This document shows positions 1 to 9,107 of a stretch of 64,000 nucleotides of DNA, piece by piece; positions within the stretch are counted from its first letter, which is position 1, and every line of letters starts with the position of its first letter. The notes below the pieces were generated by a model, which made no database searches, had not been told where the DNA came from, and saw only the letters and a list, made by a program, of their open reading frames with translations. Source of the DNA: Methyloferula stellata AR4 (GTDB taxonomy: Bacteria > Pseudomonadota > Alphaproteobacteria > Rhizobiales > Beijerinckiaceae); the NCBI RefSeq assembly GCF_000385335.1, contig NZ_ARWA01000001.1, positions 62,001 through 126,000 on the forward strand, in the 5' to 3' direction. A program made the translations under genes and the position numbers.

Positions 1-1
1 C

Positions 2-3000
2 ATGAGAAAAGCTGCACCCTGGAGTATTGACGGCATCAAGCCTGATATTCGCGAAGCCGCCAGGGAAGCCGCCCGCCGTCAGGGGTTAAGCCTCAGCGCC
101 TGGCTGAACGACATCATCATCACCCAAGCTGCCGAACTCGGGATCGACGCCGACGAGATGGATTCCGACGAGCGGCTGGAGGCTGTCGCCGCGCGTCTTC
201 ATCAGCTCGATGAGCGCGACGAGCGCCAAACCCCATCCACGCGCACGCACTCCCGCGCTCCGCGCGACGACAGATGGCGCGGTCACGCTGATGAGGGCTA
301 CGAGCCGGTCTCGTCGGAGCCCGCCCGCGAGCGGCCGATTCGCGAGCAGCTCATGCAAGAACGCCCCACGCAAGAACGGGCCAAAAATGAGCGGTCCTTG
401 ATGGAGCGTCTGCGCGCCCAGGAGGCCGAAGCTCTGCTCGAGGCCGCCATCGGCGCTTTCGAACATAGTATCGCTAAAAGCCAGAAGCAGACGGCGCGAT
501 CCTTCGAGGCTGTCGCCCAGCGATTGACGAATATCGAACAGCATCTGACGCAGCGCCCCCAGGATGACGGCACCAAGCCGATCAGGAGCGCCCTGGCGCG
601 GCTCGAGGAACGGCTCGACTCATTCGCGCAAACGCCGCCGCCGGCCCCGCCGCGCGACGATGCCGGACTGAAAAGACTTGAAAGCAAGCTCGATGCGCTC
701 CTCAGCGGCTCGGCGCTTTCGACGCAAAGACCGGTTGCAAAACAAGAGTGGCGAAACTCGCTTCAATCGGCCGTCGCCGAGATCGGCCGCAAACAACAGC
801 TTTTGAACGGCGAAGCATCGGATCGCAGGCCTCTGGCGCGGCGCGCCGCCTTCGACAGGCAGCCGGCATCAACCCATGCAGCCGATCTACAGGCCCTGCA
901 GCGCGACATCGCGGCGCTTGGCGTGAAGCTCGAAGAGATGCAGCTGCAGGATCTCGCAAAAGATCTGACACGGATGCGAACCGATATCGGCACCATGTCG
1001 GCCGGCATGGCCGATCTCGCGCCGCGCGACTCTGTGACGGCGATCGAATCGGCCATCCGCAATCTGACGACCCGCATCGAAACCTCGCGCGAAGACGGAA
1101 TGCGCGAGACTTTGCTGAAGCCCATCACAGAACTCGTCGATGGTCTGCGCAATTCGCTCGGGTCGATCGATCCGCATCCCTCGATCGATGGGCTCGGACG
1201 CGAAATCAAGACGATCAGCGACAGGCTCGAAGCCATGGCCGGCCAGCCGCATGAGCCGGCCCAGCTCGGTCGCGTCCAGGCGCAAATTCAGGAGATTCAC
1301 GGCCTGCTGACGGCTGCGGCCTCGCATCCTTTTTCCTTCGAAGAGATCGAAAGAAAAGTCGCGGCGCTCAGCGAGCAGATGGAGCGGCAAAAGGGTCTCG
1401 GACCCATGCCGTCCGATGAGGAGTTTCTGTCGCCAAGGCTGCAGCAAACGCAAGTCGACTCCCTGGCCAAGATCGAAGACCGGCTCGACGATCTTTCGCG
1501 CAAGATCGAGACGGCGGTCGTCGGACGTCCCGCCGCAGGCTCCAAGATGGACGCGGAGTCGCTCGAGGCGGTGGTCAAGGTGCTGGCCGATAAATTCACC
1601 GCCGCGCAAGACCCGCGTGCCGGACAAGCCGCCTTCGAATCCCTGCAAGGCCAGATCGCCGAATTGGCCCGGCGGCTGGAGCAAACCGATTCGGGCTTTT
1701 CGGCGCTCCCGGCCCTGCAACGCTCGGTGAACGAGCTTTTCACGCATCTCGACGAAACGCGCTTCGCAGCCCATGAGGCCGCGCAGAGCGCCGCGCGAAA
1801 TGCCGCGCATGAAGCCGTGCGCGAGGTGATGGAGCACAAGGACCTGATCGCCGGCAACGCCTCGGAGGAACCGGCGATCACGCGCGAAATCGCGGATCTG
1901 CGCGCCGTTCAGGACGAAGCCGGCAGGCGGACCCATTCGACCTTGAATGCCGTTCACGAGACGCTAGAAAAAATCGTCGACCGCCTTGCCATGCTCGAAG
2001 AAGAGATGGGCGACGCGCGGGAAGTTGCCGCGCAGGAGCAGCGGCTTTCCGAACAAAACGCCATTTTCGCGCGCTATCGCGGCAATGAGATGGCTTCGAG
2101 CCAATCGGCCTCGGTGCAGCCGGGCAACCGCGAGCCCCGGCCCGCCGATGATAAACGGCCGGCTCCGAGTCCCACCACCGATTTTCTGATCGAGCCCGGC
2201 ACTCTATTCCCGAATGCCAAGGAGGCTTCGGCGGAAATCCACTCCGCCGATGGCACGGTCTCCGATCCGGCACGAAGCCGTGCCGATTTCATCGCAGCGG
2301 CGCGCCGCGCGGCACAGGCCGCGCAGGCCGATCACGAGATGGCGCGGCCGCGCATACCGATCGGCGGACCGAAAGACACGACTCCCTCCGCCGGCATCAT
2401 CACGCAAGCCCGTGATTTTCTCACAAACCACAAACGTCAGCTCACCTTGAGCATCGCGGCTCTGTTTCTGGCGGTCGGCGCCTATGCCGTGATCAGAACC
2501 ATGAGCCACTCGTCCACCGATGTGTCCTCGAACACGGCCAATGCCGCCGTTCACAGCATGACGGAGTCTCGATTGGACACGCATGCCGACCGTAAGGCCG
2601 GTCCGCGTGGCCAAACCAACGATATCGCGCTCAACATACCGCAGCGGCAGATGCCGCGCGACGTCACTCCGGCGCCACCCGGCGACTCAAGCCCGGGTCC
2701 GAAGCCAAACCCGCCGGCACCGAACCCGGAGGCCCCGCCGAGCGGTCTCCCGCTGATGGCGATCGGCGGAGGCGCTCAGCCGCAACCGCAGAGATCGATC
2801 GCCGGTAGCGATCCGATCGTCACCGGCGCGATTACCGCGTCTAAAACCGTTGCACCGGCGCCCGAGTCACCTGCCGCCGCGCGGGCGTTGCGCGACCTGG
2901 CGGATGCAGGCAACGCGGCAGCCCAATATGAATTGGCGACCCGCTATGCCGAAGGACGGCTGATCCCGCGCGATTTCAAACTCGCGGCCGATTGGTACGA

Positions 3001-3553
3001 GAAGGCCGCCGCCCGTGGATTGGGTCCAGCCCAATATCGTCTGGGCTCGCTCTATGAGAAAGGGATTGGCGTCACCCGCGATCTGGCGCGTGCCAGAGAA
3101 TGGTATGAAAAGGCCGCCAATCAGGGCCATTCTCACGCCATGCATAATCTCGCGGTTCTCATCGCCGAAGGCGGCGACGGCAAGCCGGATTATGCGACCG
3201 CCGCGATCTGGTTCCGCAAGGCGGCCGAACTCGGCATTCGCGACAGCCAATATAATCTCGCGATTCTCTACGCCCGTGGGCTAGGCGTGCAGCAGGATCT
3301 GGTTCAATCCTATAAGTGGTTCGCGGTGGCGGCGGCGCAGGGCGACGAAGACGCGGGCAAGAAGCGCGAAGACGTCGCGGCAAAGCTCGATGCCAAGGCG
3401 CTTGCCGAGGCGAAGGCAGCCGTCGATTCCTTCCAGCCTCGTGAAGCCGACCATGCGGCAAACGAGGTTCAAACGCCACCTGGCGGCTGGGAGGCCCCGG
3501 CTCCGGTGCAGACCCTGCCGAAACTCGCCAAGCCGAAAATCTCGCGCCTGTAA
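2..3553 (+). CDS. PodJ-like polar localization factor with Sel1 repeats
   Basis: Large (1183 aa) Sel1-repeat protein resembling PodJ, the polar scaffold of Caulobacter and rhizobia; polar organisation is inferred. The N-terminus (MRKAAPWSIDGI, then a basic helix ending in LSLSAWLN) is the usual beginning of these proteins, so the gene is probably complete although it starts at the window edge. Residues about 130-700 are polar, Glu/Arg/Gln-rich and coiled-coil-like. A single hydrophobic segment (about 812-832) is followed by a Pro-rich linker and at least four Sel1/TPR-like repeats (about 955-1110, with motifs such as YRLGSLYEKG and YNLAILYARG). Likely topology: coiled coil in the cytoplasm, Sel1 repeats in the periplasm. 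No upstream context is visible. Confidence 0.85.
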   Translation: MRKAAPWSIDGIKPDIREAAREAARRQGLSLSAWLNDIIITQAAELGIDADEMDSDERLEAVAARLHQLDERDERQTPSTRTHSRAPRDDRWRGHADEGYEPVSSEPARERPIREQLMQERPTQERAKNERSLMERLRAQEAEALLEAAIGAFEHSIAKSQKQTARSFEAVAQRLTNIEQHLTQRPQDDGTKPIRSALARLEERLDSFAQTPPPAPPRDDAGLKRLESKLDALLSGSALSTQRPVAKQEWRNSLQSAVAEIGRKQQLLNGEASDRRPLARRAAFDRQPASTHAADLQALQRDIAALGVKLEEMQLQDLAKDLTRMRTDIGTMSAGMADLAPRDSVTAIESAIRNLTTRIETSREDGMRETLLKPITELVDGLRNSLGSIDPHPSIDGLGREIKTISDRLEAMAGQPHEPAQLGRVQAQIQEIHGLLTAAASHPFSFEEIERKVAALSEQMERQKGLGPMPSDEEFLSPRLQQTQVDSLAKIEDRLDDLSRKIETAVVGRPAAGSKMDAESLEAVVKVLADKFTAAQDPRAGQAAFESLQGQIAELARRLEQTDSGFSALPALQRSVNELFTHLDETRFAAHEAAQSAARNAAHEAVREVMEHKDLIAGNASEEPAITREIADLRAVQDEAGRRTHSTLNAVHETLEKIVDRLAMLEEEMGDAREVAAQEQRLSEQNAIFARYRGNEMASSQSASVQPGNREPRPADDKRPAPSPTTDFLIEPGTLFPNAKEASAEIHSADGTVSDPARSRADFIAAARRAAQAAQADHEMARPRIPIGGPKDTTPSAGIITQARDFLTNHKRQLTLSIAALFLAVGAYAVIRTMSHSSTDVSSNTANAAVHSMTESRLDTHADRKAGPRGQTNDIALNIPQRQMPRDVTPAPPGDSSPGPKPNPPAPNPEAPPSGLPLMAIGGGAQPQPQRSIAGSDPIVTGAITASKTVAPAPESPAAARALRDLADAGNAAAQYELATRYAEGRLIPRDFKLAADWYEKAAARGLGPAQYRLGSLYEKGIGVTRDLARAREWYEKAANQGHSHAMHNLAVLIAEGGDGKPDYATAAIWFRKAAELGIRDSQYNLAILYARGLGVQQDLVQSYKWFAVAAAQGDEDAGKKREDVAAKLDAKALAEAKAAVDSFQPREADHAANEVQTPPGGWEAPAPVQTLPKLAKPKISRL

Positions 3554-3577
3554 CTTACGCATATTATGGCGCGACCC

Positions 3578-3710
3578 CCCTTCTCCCTGTGAGAGAAGGG
3601 GCCGAGCGAATGCGAGGCCGGATGAGGGGTTACAATCCTTGCCAATTTGCAGCATCGTAACCCCTCACCTGCCGCCTTCGGCGGCACCCTCTCCCACAGG
3701 GAGAGGGTTT
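3578..3710. repeat. Palindromic intergenic repeat, copy 1
   Basis: Composite inverted repeat. An outer CCCTTCTCCC...GAGAGAAGGG hairpin is followed by GGATGAGGGGTTAC, a short centre, the inverse GTAACCCCTCACC, and a CCCTCTCCC...GGGAGAGGG hairpin. Three more copies with the same order of arms lie at 5457-5620, 6356-6485 and 44499-44630. It sits between two same-strand genes and overlaps the apparent 5' end of the longest open frame of the next gene, which is therefore artefactually long. Confidence 0.85.
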
Positions 3711-3763
3711 GCACGACGCGTGTGTTGGCTTCGCTCGCGCTAACCGATGAGACCGCCCCAGAC

Positions 3764-4687
3764 GTGCAGATTTATTTGCCGATAGCCGGCCTGCCGGTCG
3801 ATGTTTTCACCGTCTTGGGATTGAGCGTCGCGGTCGGTTTCATTTCCGGGCTTTTCGGCGTCGGCGGCGGATTCCTGATGACGCCGCTTCTGATCTTTCT
3901 CGGCATTCCGCCGGCAGTCGCCGTTGCCAGCGTGTCGAGCCAGATCGCCGCCTCGTCCGTGACCGGAGCGCTCGCCTATTGGCGCCGCCGCGCTGTGGAT
4001 TTCAAACTCGGCACCATCCTCACGCTCGGCGGCATCGTCGGCGCCGTGCTCGGCGTCGTCTTTTTCAACGCGATGCGGCGACAAGGCCATCTCGATGCGG
4101 TGATCGTCTTTTCCTATATCGCGCTTCTCGGCAGCATCGGCGGGTTGATGCTGTTTGAAAGCCTCAAGGCGATTTTATTTCCGCGCATAGGCGACGCTGC
4201 GCAACCGCTTGCCGCGCGCCACGGCTGGGCCGCAAATCTGCCCTTTAAAATGCAATTCCATCATTCCGGCCTCGAGATCAGCACCATCCCGCTGTTTCTT
4301 CTGGCCGTGTTCATCGGTTTCTTCGGCGCGCTGCTCGGCGTCGGCGGCGGCTTCATTCTCGTGCCGGCGCTTATCTATATTTTTCGCGTGCCCACGGCCG
4401 TCGTCGTCGGCACCTCGCTCGTCCAGCAATTGATCACCATGGTGATCGCGACATTCCTGCATGCCGCGACCAATCATTCCGTCGATATTTTGTTGAGCCT
4501 GATCCTGATGCTCGGCGCGACCTTCGGCGCGCAATTCGGCGCGCGCGCCCATATCAGCATCCGGCCCGACTATTTCCGGCTGCTGCTTGGTCTTCTCGTC
4601 TTCGGCGTGGCTTTGCGCTTCGCCGCCGATGTCTTGATCCCGCCGCGCGATACCTATTCGGCGACGCGGACGGATGTGGCGCGATGA
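3764..4687 (+). CDS. TauE/SafE-family sulfite/anion exporter
   Basis: Multi-pass membrane protein of the TauE/SafE family (DUF81), proposed to export sulfite or organosulfonates. Two internal repeats each carry the family's glycine motif, FGVGGGFLMTPLL near the N-terminus and LGVGGGFILVPAL in the second half; about eight membrane segments are expected. The GTG at 3764 (reading VQIYLPIAG) is preferred because rhizobial homologues begin MQIYLPIA. The open frame extends back to 3647, but that part lies inside the palindromic repeat. The stop overlaps the start of the TIGR02186 gene (ATGA), so the two are translationally coupled. The substrate is not determinable from sequence. Confidence 0.88.
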   Translation: MQIYLPIAGLPVDVFTVLGLSVAVGFISGLFGVGGGFLMTPLLIFLGIPPAVAVASVSSQIAASSVTGALAYWRRRAVDFKLGTILTLGGIVGAVLGVVFFNAMRRQGHLDAVIVFSYIALLGSIGGLMLFESLKAILFPRIGDAAQPLAARHGWAANLPFKMQFHHSGLEISTIPLFLLAVFIGFFGALLGVGGGFILVPALIYIFRVPTAVVVGTSLVQQLITMVIATFLHAATNHSVDILLSLILMLGATFGAQFGARAHISIRPDYFRLLLGLLVFGVALRFAADVLIPPRDTYSATRTDVAR

Positions 4688-5451
4688 AAGCGCAATTGAC
4701 GGCCCTTGCGCTGGCGTTCCTGCTTTTCTTTTGCCATGCGCAAATCGCATGGGCGGAAAAACTCATCGTCGCTTTTTCTTCCGACCATATTGCCATCGGC
4801 TCGGATTTCAGCGGCGCGGAGCTGACGGTCTTCGGCGGCATTGAACGCGGGGCCGAAGACCCGAAGCGAAACGGGCCTTATGACGCGGTCATGATCGTGC
4901 GCGGGCCGCAGGGCTCGGTCATGGTGCGGGAAAAAATGCCCGTCGGGCCATTCTGGCTCAATCGCGCCCAGCATGCGTTTCAATCCGTTCCGAGCTTTCT
5001 CTCGATTCTCACCGACCGGCCGCTCGAAGAGGTCATCGACCAAAAGGGGCACGCACAGCTCCCTGCAAGCGTCGAAGCCCAATTCGCGGCGCATGAAGCA
5101 ACGGGGCCGGAGAGCGGAAATTTTGCCGCGGCCTTGATCCGCATCCGCCGCGCGCAAGGGCTCTTCGGCGACGATTCGGACGCGATCCTCTTTCTAAGTT
5201 CGACCTTGTTTCGCACCATGATAAGGCTTCCGGGCGCAGCGCCGCTCGGACATTACGATGTCGAGGTGCGGGCTTTCGCCGAAGGCGAACAGGTCGCCAT
5301 GACGGAAACCGGCTTCTGGGTGAACCGCAGCGGGTTCGAACATGTGTTGGCAACGGCGGCGCGCCAACATGGCGTGCTTTACGGCCTTGCCGTCATCGCC
5401 ATGGCGCTTTCCGTCGGCTTTATCGCGAGCGTGATCTTTAGGCGGGATTAG
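4684..5451 (+). CDS. TIGR02186 family membrane-anchored protein
   Basis: A 255 aa protein with an N-terminal signal peptide (hydrophobic core LALAFLLFF, probable cleavage after AWA), a long extracytoplasmic domain and a C-terminal transmembrane helix (about 228-250). This matches the alphaproteobacterial TIGR02186 family, typically encoded directly behind a TauE/SafE exporter. The ATG overlaps the exporter stop by 4 bp, arguing for a functional pair. The role is unknown; it may be an accessory to the transporter. A palindromic repeat begins 5 bp after the stop. Confidence 0.85.
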   Translation: MKAQLTALALAFLLFFCHAQIAWAEKLIVAFSSDHIAIGSDFSGAELTVFGGIERGAEDPKRNGPYDAVMIVRGPQGSVMVREKMPVGPFWLNRAQHAFQSVPSFLSILTDRPLEEVIDQKGHAQLPASVEAQFAAHEATGPESGNFAAALIRIRRAQGLFGDDSDAILFLSSTLFRTMIRLPGAAPLGHYDVEVRAFAEGEQVAMTETGFWVNRSGFEHVLATAARQHGVLYGLAVIAMALSVGFIASVIFRRD

Positions 5452-5456
5452 CGCTC

Positions 5457-5620
5457 CTTCTCCCCTTGCGGGAGAAGGTGCCGAGCGAATGCGAGGCGGA
5501 TGAGGGGTCGTATGAACCCTTTCACGTGGACCGTGGTGACCAAGTCCACAACTTATAGACCGGCATGACCCCTCACCCGGTTTGCTTCGCAAGCCACCCT
5601 CTCCCGCAAGGGGAGAGGGT
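5457..5620. repeat. Palindromic intergenic repeat, copy 2
   Basis: Same architecture as the copy at 3578-3710: a CTTCTCCCC...GGGAGAAGG hairpin, the block GCCGAGCGAATGCGAGG, GATGAGGGG, a longer unrelated centre (about 50 bp), then CCCCTCACCCGG, TTTGCTTCGCAA and a CTCTCCC...GGGAGAGGG hairpin. It lies between the convergent TIGR02186 and pdeM genes and may also serve as a bidirectional terminator. Confidence 0.85.
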
Positions 5621-5624
5621 TCGC

Positions 5625-6332
5625 TCAATCCGGCAAACAAAAATGGTGGGGCACACGATAGACTTGGCTGCGCCCCAGAATATGCGCGAAGCGGTCCGCC
5701 TCACGAAACAGAAAGCCGAAGGCCTTATCCCTCAAATTGAGACCGCCCGCATAGGCGCCAAAGGCCGGCAGAACGCAGCGGCTGCCATCGCTCACGAAAC
5801 AGCGCCGCCGCACCGTGCCCCCGAGCCCGCCGATGCGCGCCATCGGATGCAAATGGCCGGCGATCTCGCCTTCTGCGCCATCTCCTTGCGGCTCATGCCG
5901 GAAGCGAATGGCGCCGATCGCCAATTCCGCGACGACATCGCCGTCGAGACCGGACGGTGCTTGCGGGTCATGATTGCCGGTGATCCAGATCCAATCACGG
6001 CCAGCCTGCAAGGCGCGGATGCGGGCGCGATCCTGCGCCATCAATCGGGTGCTCGCCGCGGCATCGTGAAAGGAATCGCCGAGCGCAACGATGCGCTTTG
6101 GCTCATAGAGGCAGACAAGCTCCAAAAGCCGCATGAGCGTCGCCGCCGTATCGTAAGGCGGCAGAAACACCCGCCGCGCCGCATAGGACGAGCCTTTTTC
6201 GAAATGCAGGTCGGCGACGGCGAGAAGATGTTCATCCGGCCAATAGAGCGCGCCGGACGGGTCCATCACGAAGCTCGCACCGGCCAGATGCAAGCGTGCC
6301 GCGGTTTTAGCGGCCTTGGGACTAGGAGACAA
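5625..6332 (-). CDS. pdeM: Ligase-associated DNA damage response endonuclease PdeM
   Basis: Calcineurin-like metallophosphoesterase of the PdeM type, an endonuclease acting with the ligase-associated Lhr helicase, MBL exonuclease and ATP-dependent ligase. Metal-binding motifs are in the right order: ADLHFEKG, ALGDSFHD, TGNHDP and GHLHP. The open frame reaches 6464, but its first ~40 codons lie in a palindromic repeat. A TTG at 6332, seven bases after a TGGAG ribosome site, places the start just before the conserved opening strand (RLHLAG) and gives 235 aa, close to the usual family length. The start is uncertain. The helicase lies upstream on the same strand with the repeat between them. Confidence 0.85.
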   Translation of the reverse strand: MSPSPKAAKTAARLHLAGASFVMDPSGALYWPDEHLLAVADLHFEKGSSYAARRVFLPPYDTAATLMRLLELVCLYEPKRIVALGDSFHDAAASTRLMAQDRARIRALQAGRDWIWITGNHDPQAPSGLDGDVVAELAIGAIRFRHEPQGDGAEGEIAGHLHPMARIGGLGGTVRRRCFVSDGSRCVLPAFGAYAGGLNLRDKAFGFLFREADRFAHILGRSQVYRVPHHFCLPD

Positions 6333-6355
6333 ATTTTTGCTCCACTTCCCATGCG

Positions 6356-6485
6356 CAAACCCTCTCCCAGAGGGAGAGGGTGCCGCCGGATGGCGGCGGG
6401 TGAGGGGTTGCGGTTTCAGACGTTTGAGATGGTAACCCCTCATCCGGCATGCTCCGCATGCCACCTTCTCCCACAGGGAGAAGGT
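6356..6485. repeat. Palindromic intergenic repeat, copy 3
   Basis: Inverse-orientation copy of the family: CCCTCTCCC...GGGAGAGGG, GCCGCCGGATGGCGGC, GTGAGGGGTT, a short centre, GGTAACCCCTCATCC, GGCATGCTCCGCATGCC and a CTTCTCCC...GGGAGAAGG hairpin. It separates the helicase from pdeM, so those two genes may form one transcript with a processed or partly terminated spacer. Confidence 0.85.
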
Positions 6486-6524
6486 CGCACCCTTCCATTT
6501 GAGTCATGACCGCGGAAGCCCCCT

Positions 6525-9107
6525 TCAATGCAGCGTCCCTTCCGGAGGCGCGCTTGCTTCCGCCCATAATTGTTCCGCCTGCGCCAAAATATCCTCGCGT
6601 GCTTCGCCATAGACCGGCTCGCGGCCGATTTCGAGCATGATCGGCACGGCCAGAGGCGAGACGCGATCCAGGTCCTTATGCATGATTCGGCCCCGGATAC
6701 GCGAGAGCATTCCTGCAAGCCTAGCAATATCAAGGAGGCCCGTCGCGGCATCAGCGCGGGCAGCCCGCAAAAGGATGTGATCGGGTTCATGCCGGCGCAG
6801 AACGTCGTAGATGAGATCGGTCGAGATCGTCACCTGCCGCGCCGATTTTTCCTTGCCCGGAAAATTACGCTCGATCAGGCCCGAGATGATCGCGCAATTG
6901 CGGAAGGTGCGCTTCATCAGCGAGGATTCCTGTAGCCAGGCTTCGAGATCGTCGCCGAGCATATCCTCGCTGAAAAGCTCCTGCAGCGAGACAAGCCCGT
7001 GATCGATCCGCTCGCCTATGTCGGCGAGCCCCCAGACGGCCAAGGCATAATCATTGGCGACAAATCCGAGAGGCTTGAGGCCCGCGCGCTCCATCCGCCG
7101 CGTCAGCAGCATGCCGAGCGTCTGATGCGCGAGGCGGCCTTCGAACGGATAGCAGGCCAGATAAAACCGTCCGCCGCGCGGAAAGGTCTCGACCAGAAGA
7201 TCGCCCGGCGGCGGCAGCGCCGAATGGATCTGCTGCAAATTGAGCCATTCGGAAACCTGCGGCGGCAGGTCCTTCCATTGGCCGGGGTCCGACAGAATCT
7301 GGCGCACCCGCGCGGCAAGATGGGTCGAGAGGGGAAATTTGCCGCCCATGTAAGACGGGATTTTCGGCTGCTCGGCGAAAGTGCGCGAGACAAGCGCCTC
7401 GTTCTCGACAATGCCTTCAAGCTGCAAAATCTCGCCGCCGAAGAGAAACGTATCTTTCGGCGCCAGCATTTCGATGAAATATTCCTCGATCTCGCCGAGC
7501 ATGCGTCCGCTGCGGCGCAAAGGCCCGGTATAGGTTTTTCCGGAAGCCGGTTTTCCGCCACCGCGTACGAGGCGCACTTTCAGCATATCGGCTTCGACGA
7601 TCGTGCCGACATTCATGCGATAGGCTTGCGCGACGCGGCCATTTGCGACGCGCCACAAGCCTTCTTTCGTGGGTTTGATCTTGGCGAAACGATCGTAGGT
7701 CGCGAGCGCATAGCCGCCATTGGCGACGAAACGCAACGCATCGTCGAATGTCTGCAGCGACACGCCAGCATAAGGCTCGGCCGAGATCACTTCGCGATAG
7801 AGAAGCTCGGCATCGAAGGGCTCGGCGCAAGCCATGCCGAGAATATGCTGGCACAAAACATCGAGACTGCCCGCGCGTTGCAATGCCGTGTCCTGCGTGC
7901 CCGCGCGCGCCGCGTCGACGGCGGCGACGCATTCGAGCACTTCGAACCGGTTCGACGGCACCAGGATCGCACGCGAGGGCTCATCGAGCCTATGATTGGC
8001 CCGGCCGATCCGCTGCATCAACCGGCTCGCACCTTTCGGCGCGCCGACATTGATGACGAGATCGACATCGCCCCAATCGATGCCGAGATCGAGCGTCGAG
8101 GTGCAGACCACAGCTTTCAGCCGGCCGAGCGACATTGCATCTTCGACGCGGCGGCGCTGCGCGACATCAAGCGAGCCGTGATGCAGCGCGATCGGCAAAG
8201 CATCTTCGTTCAGGCGCCAAAGCTCCTGAAAGACGAATTCGGCCTGCGCGCGGGTGTTGACGAAAACGAGCGTCATATGCGCGGCTTTGATGCGCTCATA
8301 AATCTCCGCCATCGCGTGGCGGTTCATATGGCCGGCCCAGGGCAGATGTTCGCTCGTATCGAGGATCGAGAGATCCGCCGGAGCCCCCGGCGGCGCGACG
8401 ACGAGTTCGGCAAGCGCCTTTTTATCATCGCGGCCGACCAGCCAGCGCCGCAATTCATCCGGATCGCGCACCGTTGCCGACAGGCCGATGGTCGTCATGG
8501 CGGGCGCAAGGCTGCGTAGCCGCGCGAGATCTAGATTCAAAAGATCGCCGCGTTTCGAGGCCGCGATCGCATGAAGCTCGTCGAAGATCACGCGCCGCAC
8601 AGTCGAAAACAGCGGCTTCGCGTCGGGCGTCGCCAGCAGCAGCGCCAATTGTTCCGGCGTCGTCAGCAAAATCGCGGGCGGATCGCGCCTCTGGCGCTGG
8701 CGCTTCGAGGCCGAGGTATCGCCGGTCCGCGTCTCGACGCGAATGTCGAGGCCCATTTCGGCAATGGGGATTTGCAGATTGCGATGAACGTCGACGGCCA
8801 ACGCCTTCAGCGGCGATATATAGAGGGTATGGAGCGCCGAGCGGTTGACCGGACGCTCGAGTTCGACAAGCGTCGGCAGAAATCCGGCGAGCGTCTTGCC
8901 GGCGCCCGTCGGCGCGATCAAGAGCGTATTCTTGCCGGCCTGAGCATGGGCCAGGAGATCGAGCTGATGCTGGCGTGGTGCCCAGCCGCGCGCAGTGAAC
9001 CAATCCTGGAACCGCGGCGGAAGCAGGCCGTCAGGCCGCTTCGGAGCTTTGCGAGCCGGCAAGCGCTCAGGCCTTTTGGGCGATAATGACGAGGCCTTGG
9101 ACATCAT
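6525..9107 (-). CDS. Ligase-associated DEXH-box DNA helicase (Lhr-core type)
   Basis: Superfamily 2 helicase of 860 aa of the ligase-associated DNA damage response type (TIGR04121), a 3'-5' ATP-dependent DNA translocase. Motif I is APTGAGKT (about 65-72), motif II is DELH, and the second RecA domain carries QRIGRANHR (motif VI). A winged-helix/Lhr-core region follows to the C-terminus. The start codon pair at 9107/9104 lies inside the 3' end of the methyltransferase gene (41 bp overlap), so the two are coupled. With PdeM downstream and exonuclease plus ligase nearby on the other strand, it completes the four-protein repair module. Confidence 0.93.
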   Translation of the reverse strand: MMSKASSLSPKRPERLPARKAPKRPDGLLPPRFQDWFTARGWAPRQHQLDLLAHAQAGKNTLLIAPTGAGKTLAGFLPTLVELERPVNRSALHTLYISPLKALAVDVHRNLQIPIAEMGLDIRVETRTGDTSASKRQRQRRDPPAILLTTPEQLALLLATPDAKPLFSTVRRVIFDELHAIAASKRGDLLNLDLARLRSLAPAMTTIGLSATVRDPDELRRWLVGRDDKKALAELVVAPPGAPADLSILDTSEHLPWAGHMNRHAMAEIYERIKAAHMTLVFVNTRAQAEFVFQELWRLNEDALPIALHHGSLDVAQRRRVEDAMSLGRLKAVVCTSTLDLGIDWGDVDLVINVGAPKGASRLMQRIGRANHRLDEPSRAILVPSNRFEVLECVAAVDAARAGTQDTALQRAGSLDVLCQHILGMACAEPFDAELLYREVISAEPYAGVSLQTFDDALRFVANGGYALATYDRFAKIKPTKEGLWRVANGRVAQAYRMNVGTIVEADMLKVRLVRGGGKPASGKTYTGPLRRSGRMLGEIEEYFIEMLAPKDTFLFGGEILQLEGIVENEALVSRTFAEQPKIPSYMGGKFPLSTHLAARVRQILSDPGQWKDLPPQVSEWLNLQQIHSALPPPGDLLVETFPRGGRFYLACYPFEGRLAHQTLGMLLTRRMERAGLKPLGFVANDYALAVWGLADIGERIDHGLVSLQELFSEDMLGDDLEAWLQESSLMKRTFRNCAIISGLIERNFPGKEKSARQVTISTDLIYDVLRRHEPDHILLRAARADAATGLLDIARLAGMLSRIRGRIMHKDLDRVSPLAVPIMLEIGREPVYGEAREDILAQAEQLWAEASAPPEGTLH

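Noticed and set aside
86-2292. Long minus-strand and alternate-frame open frames across the PodJ-like gene
   Set aside because: They are antisense shadows of a GC-rich gene; the forward frame shows Sel1 repeats and a membrane segment, the others no family features.
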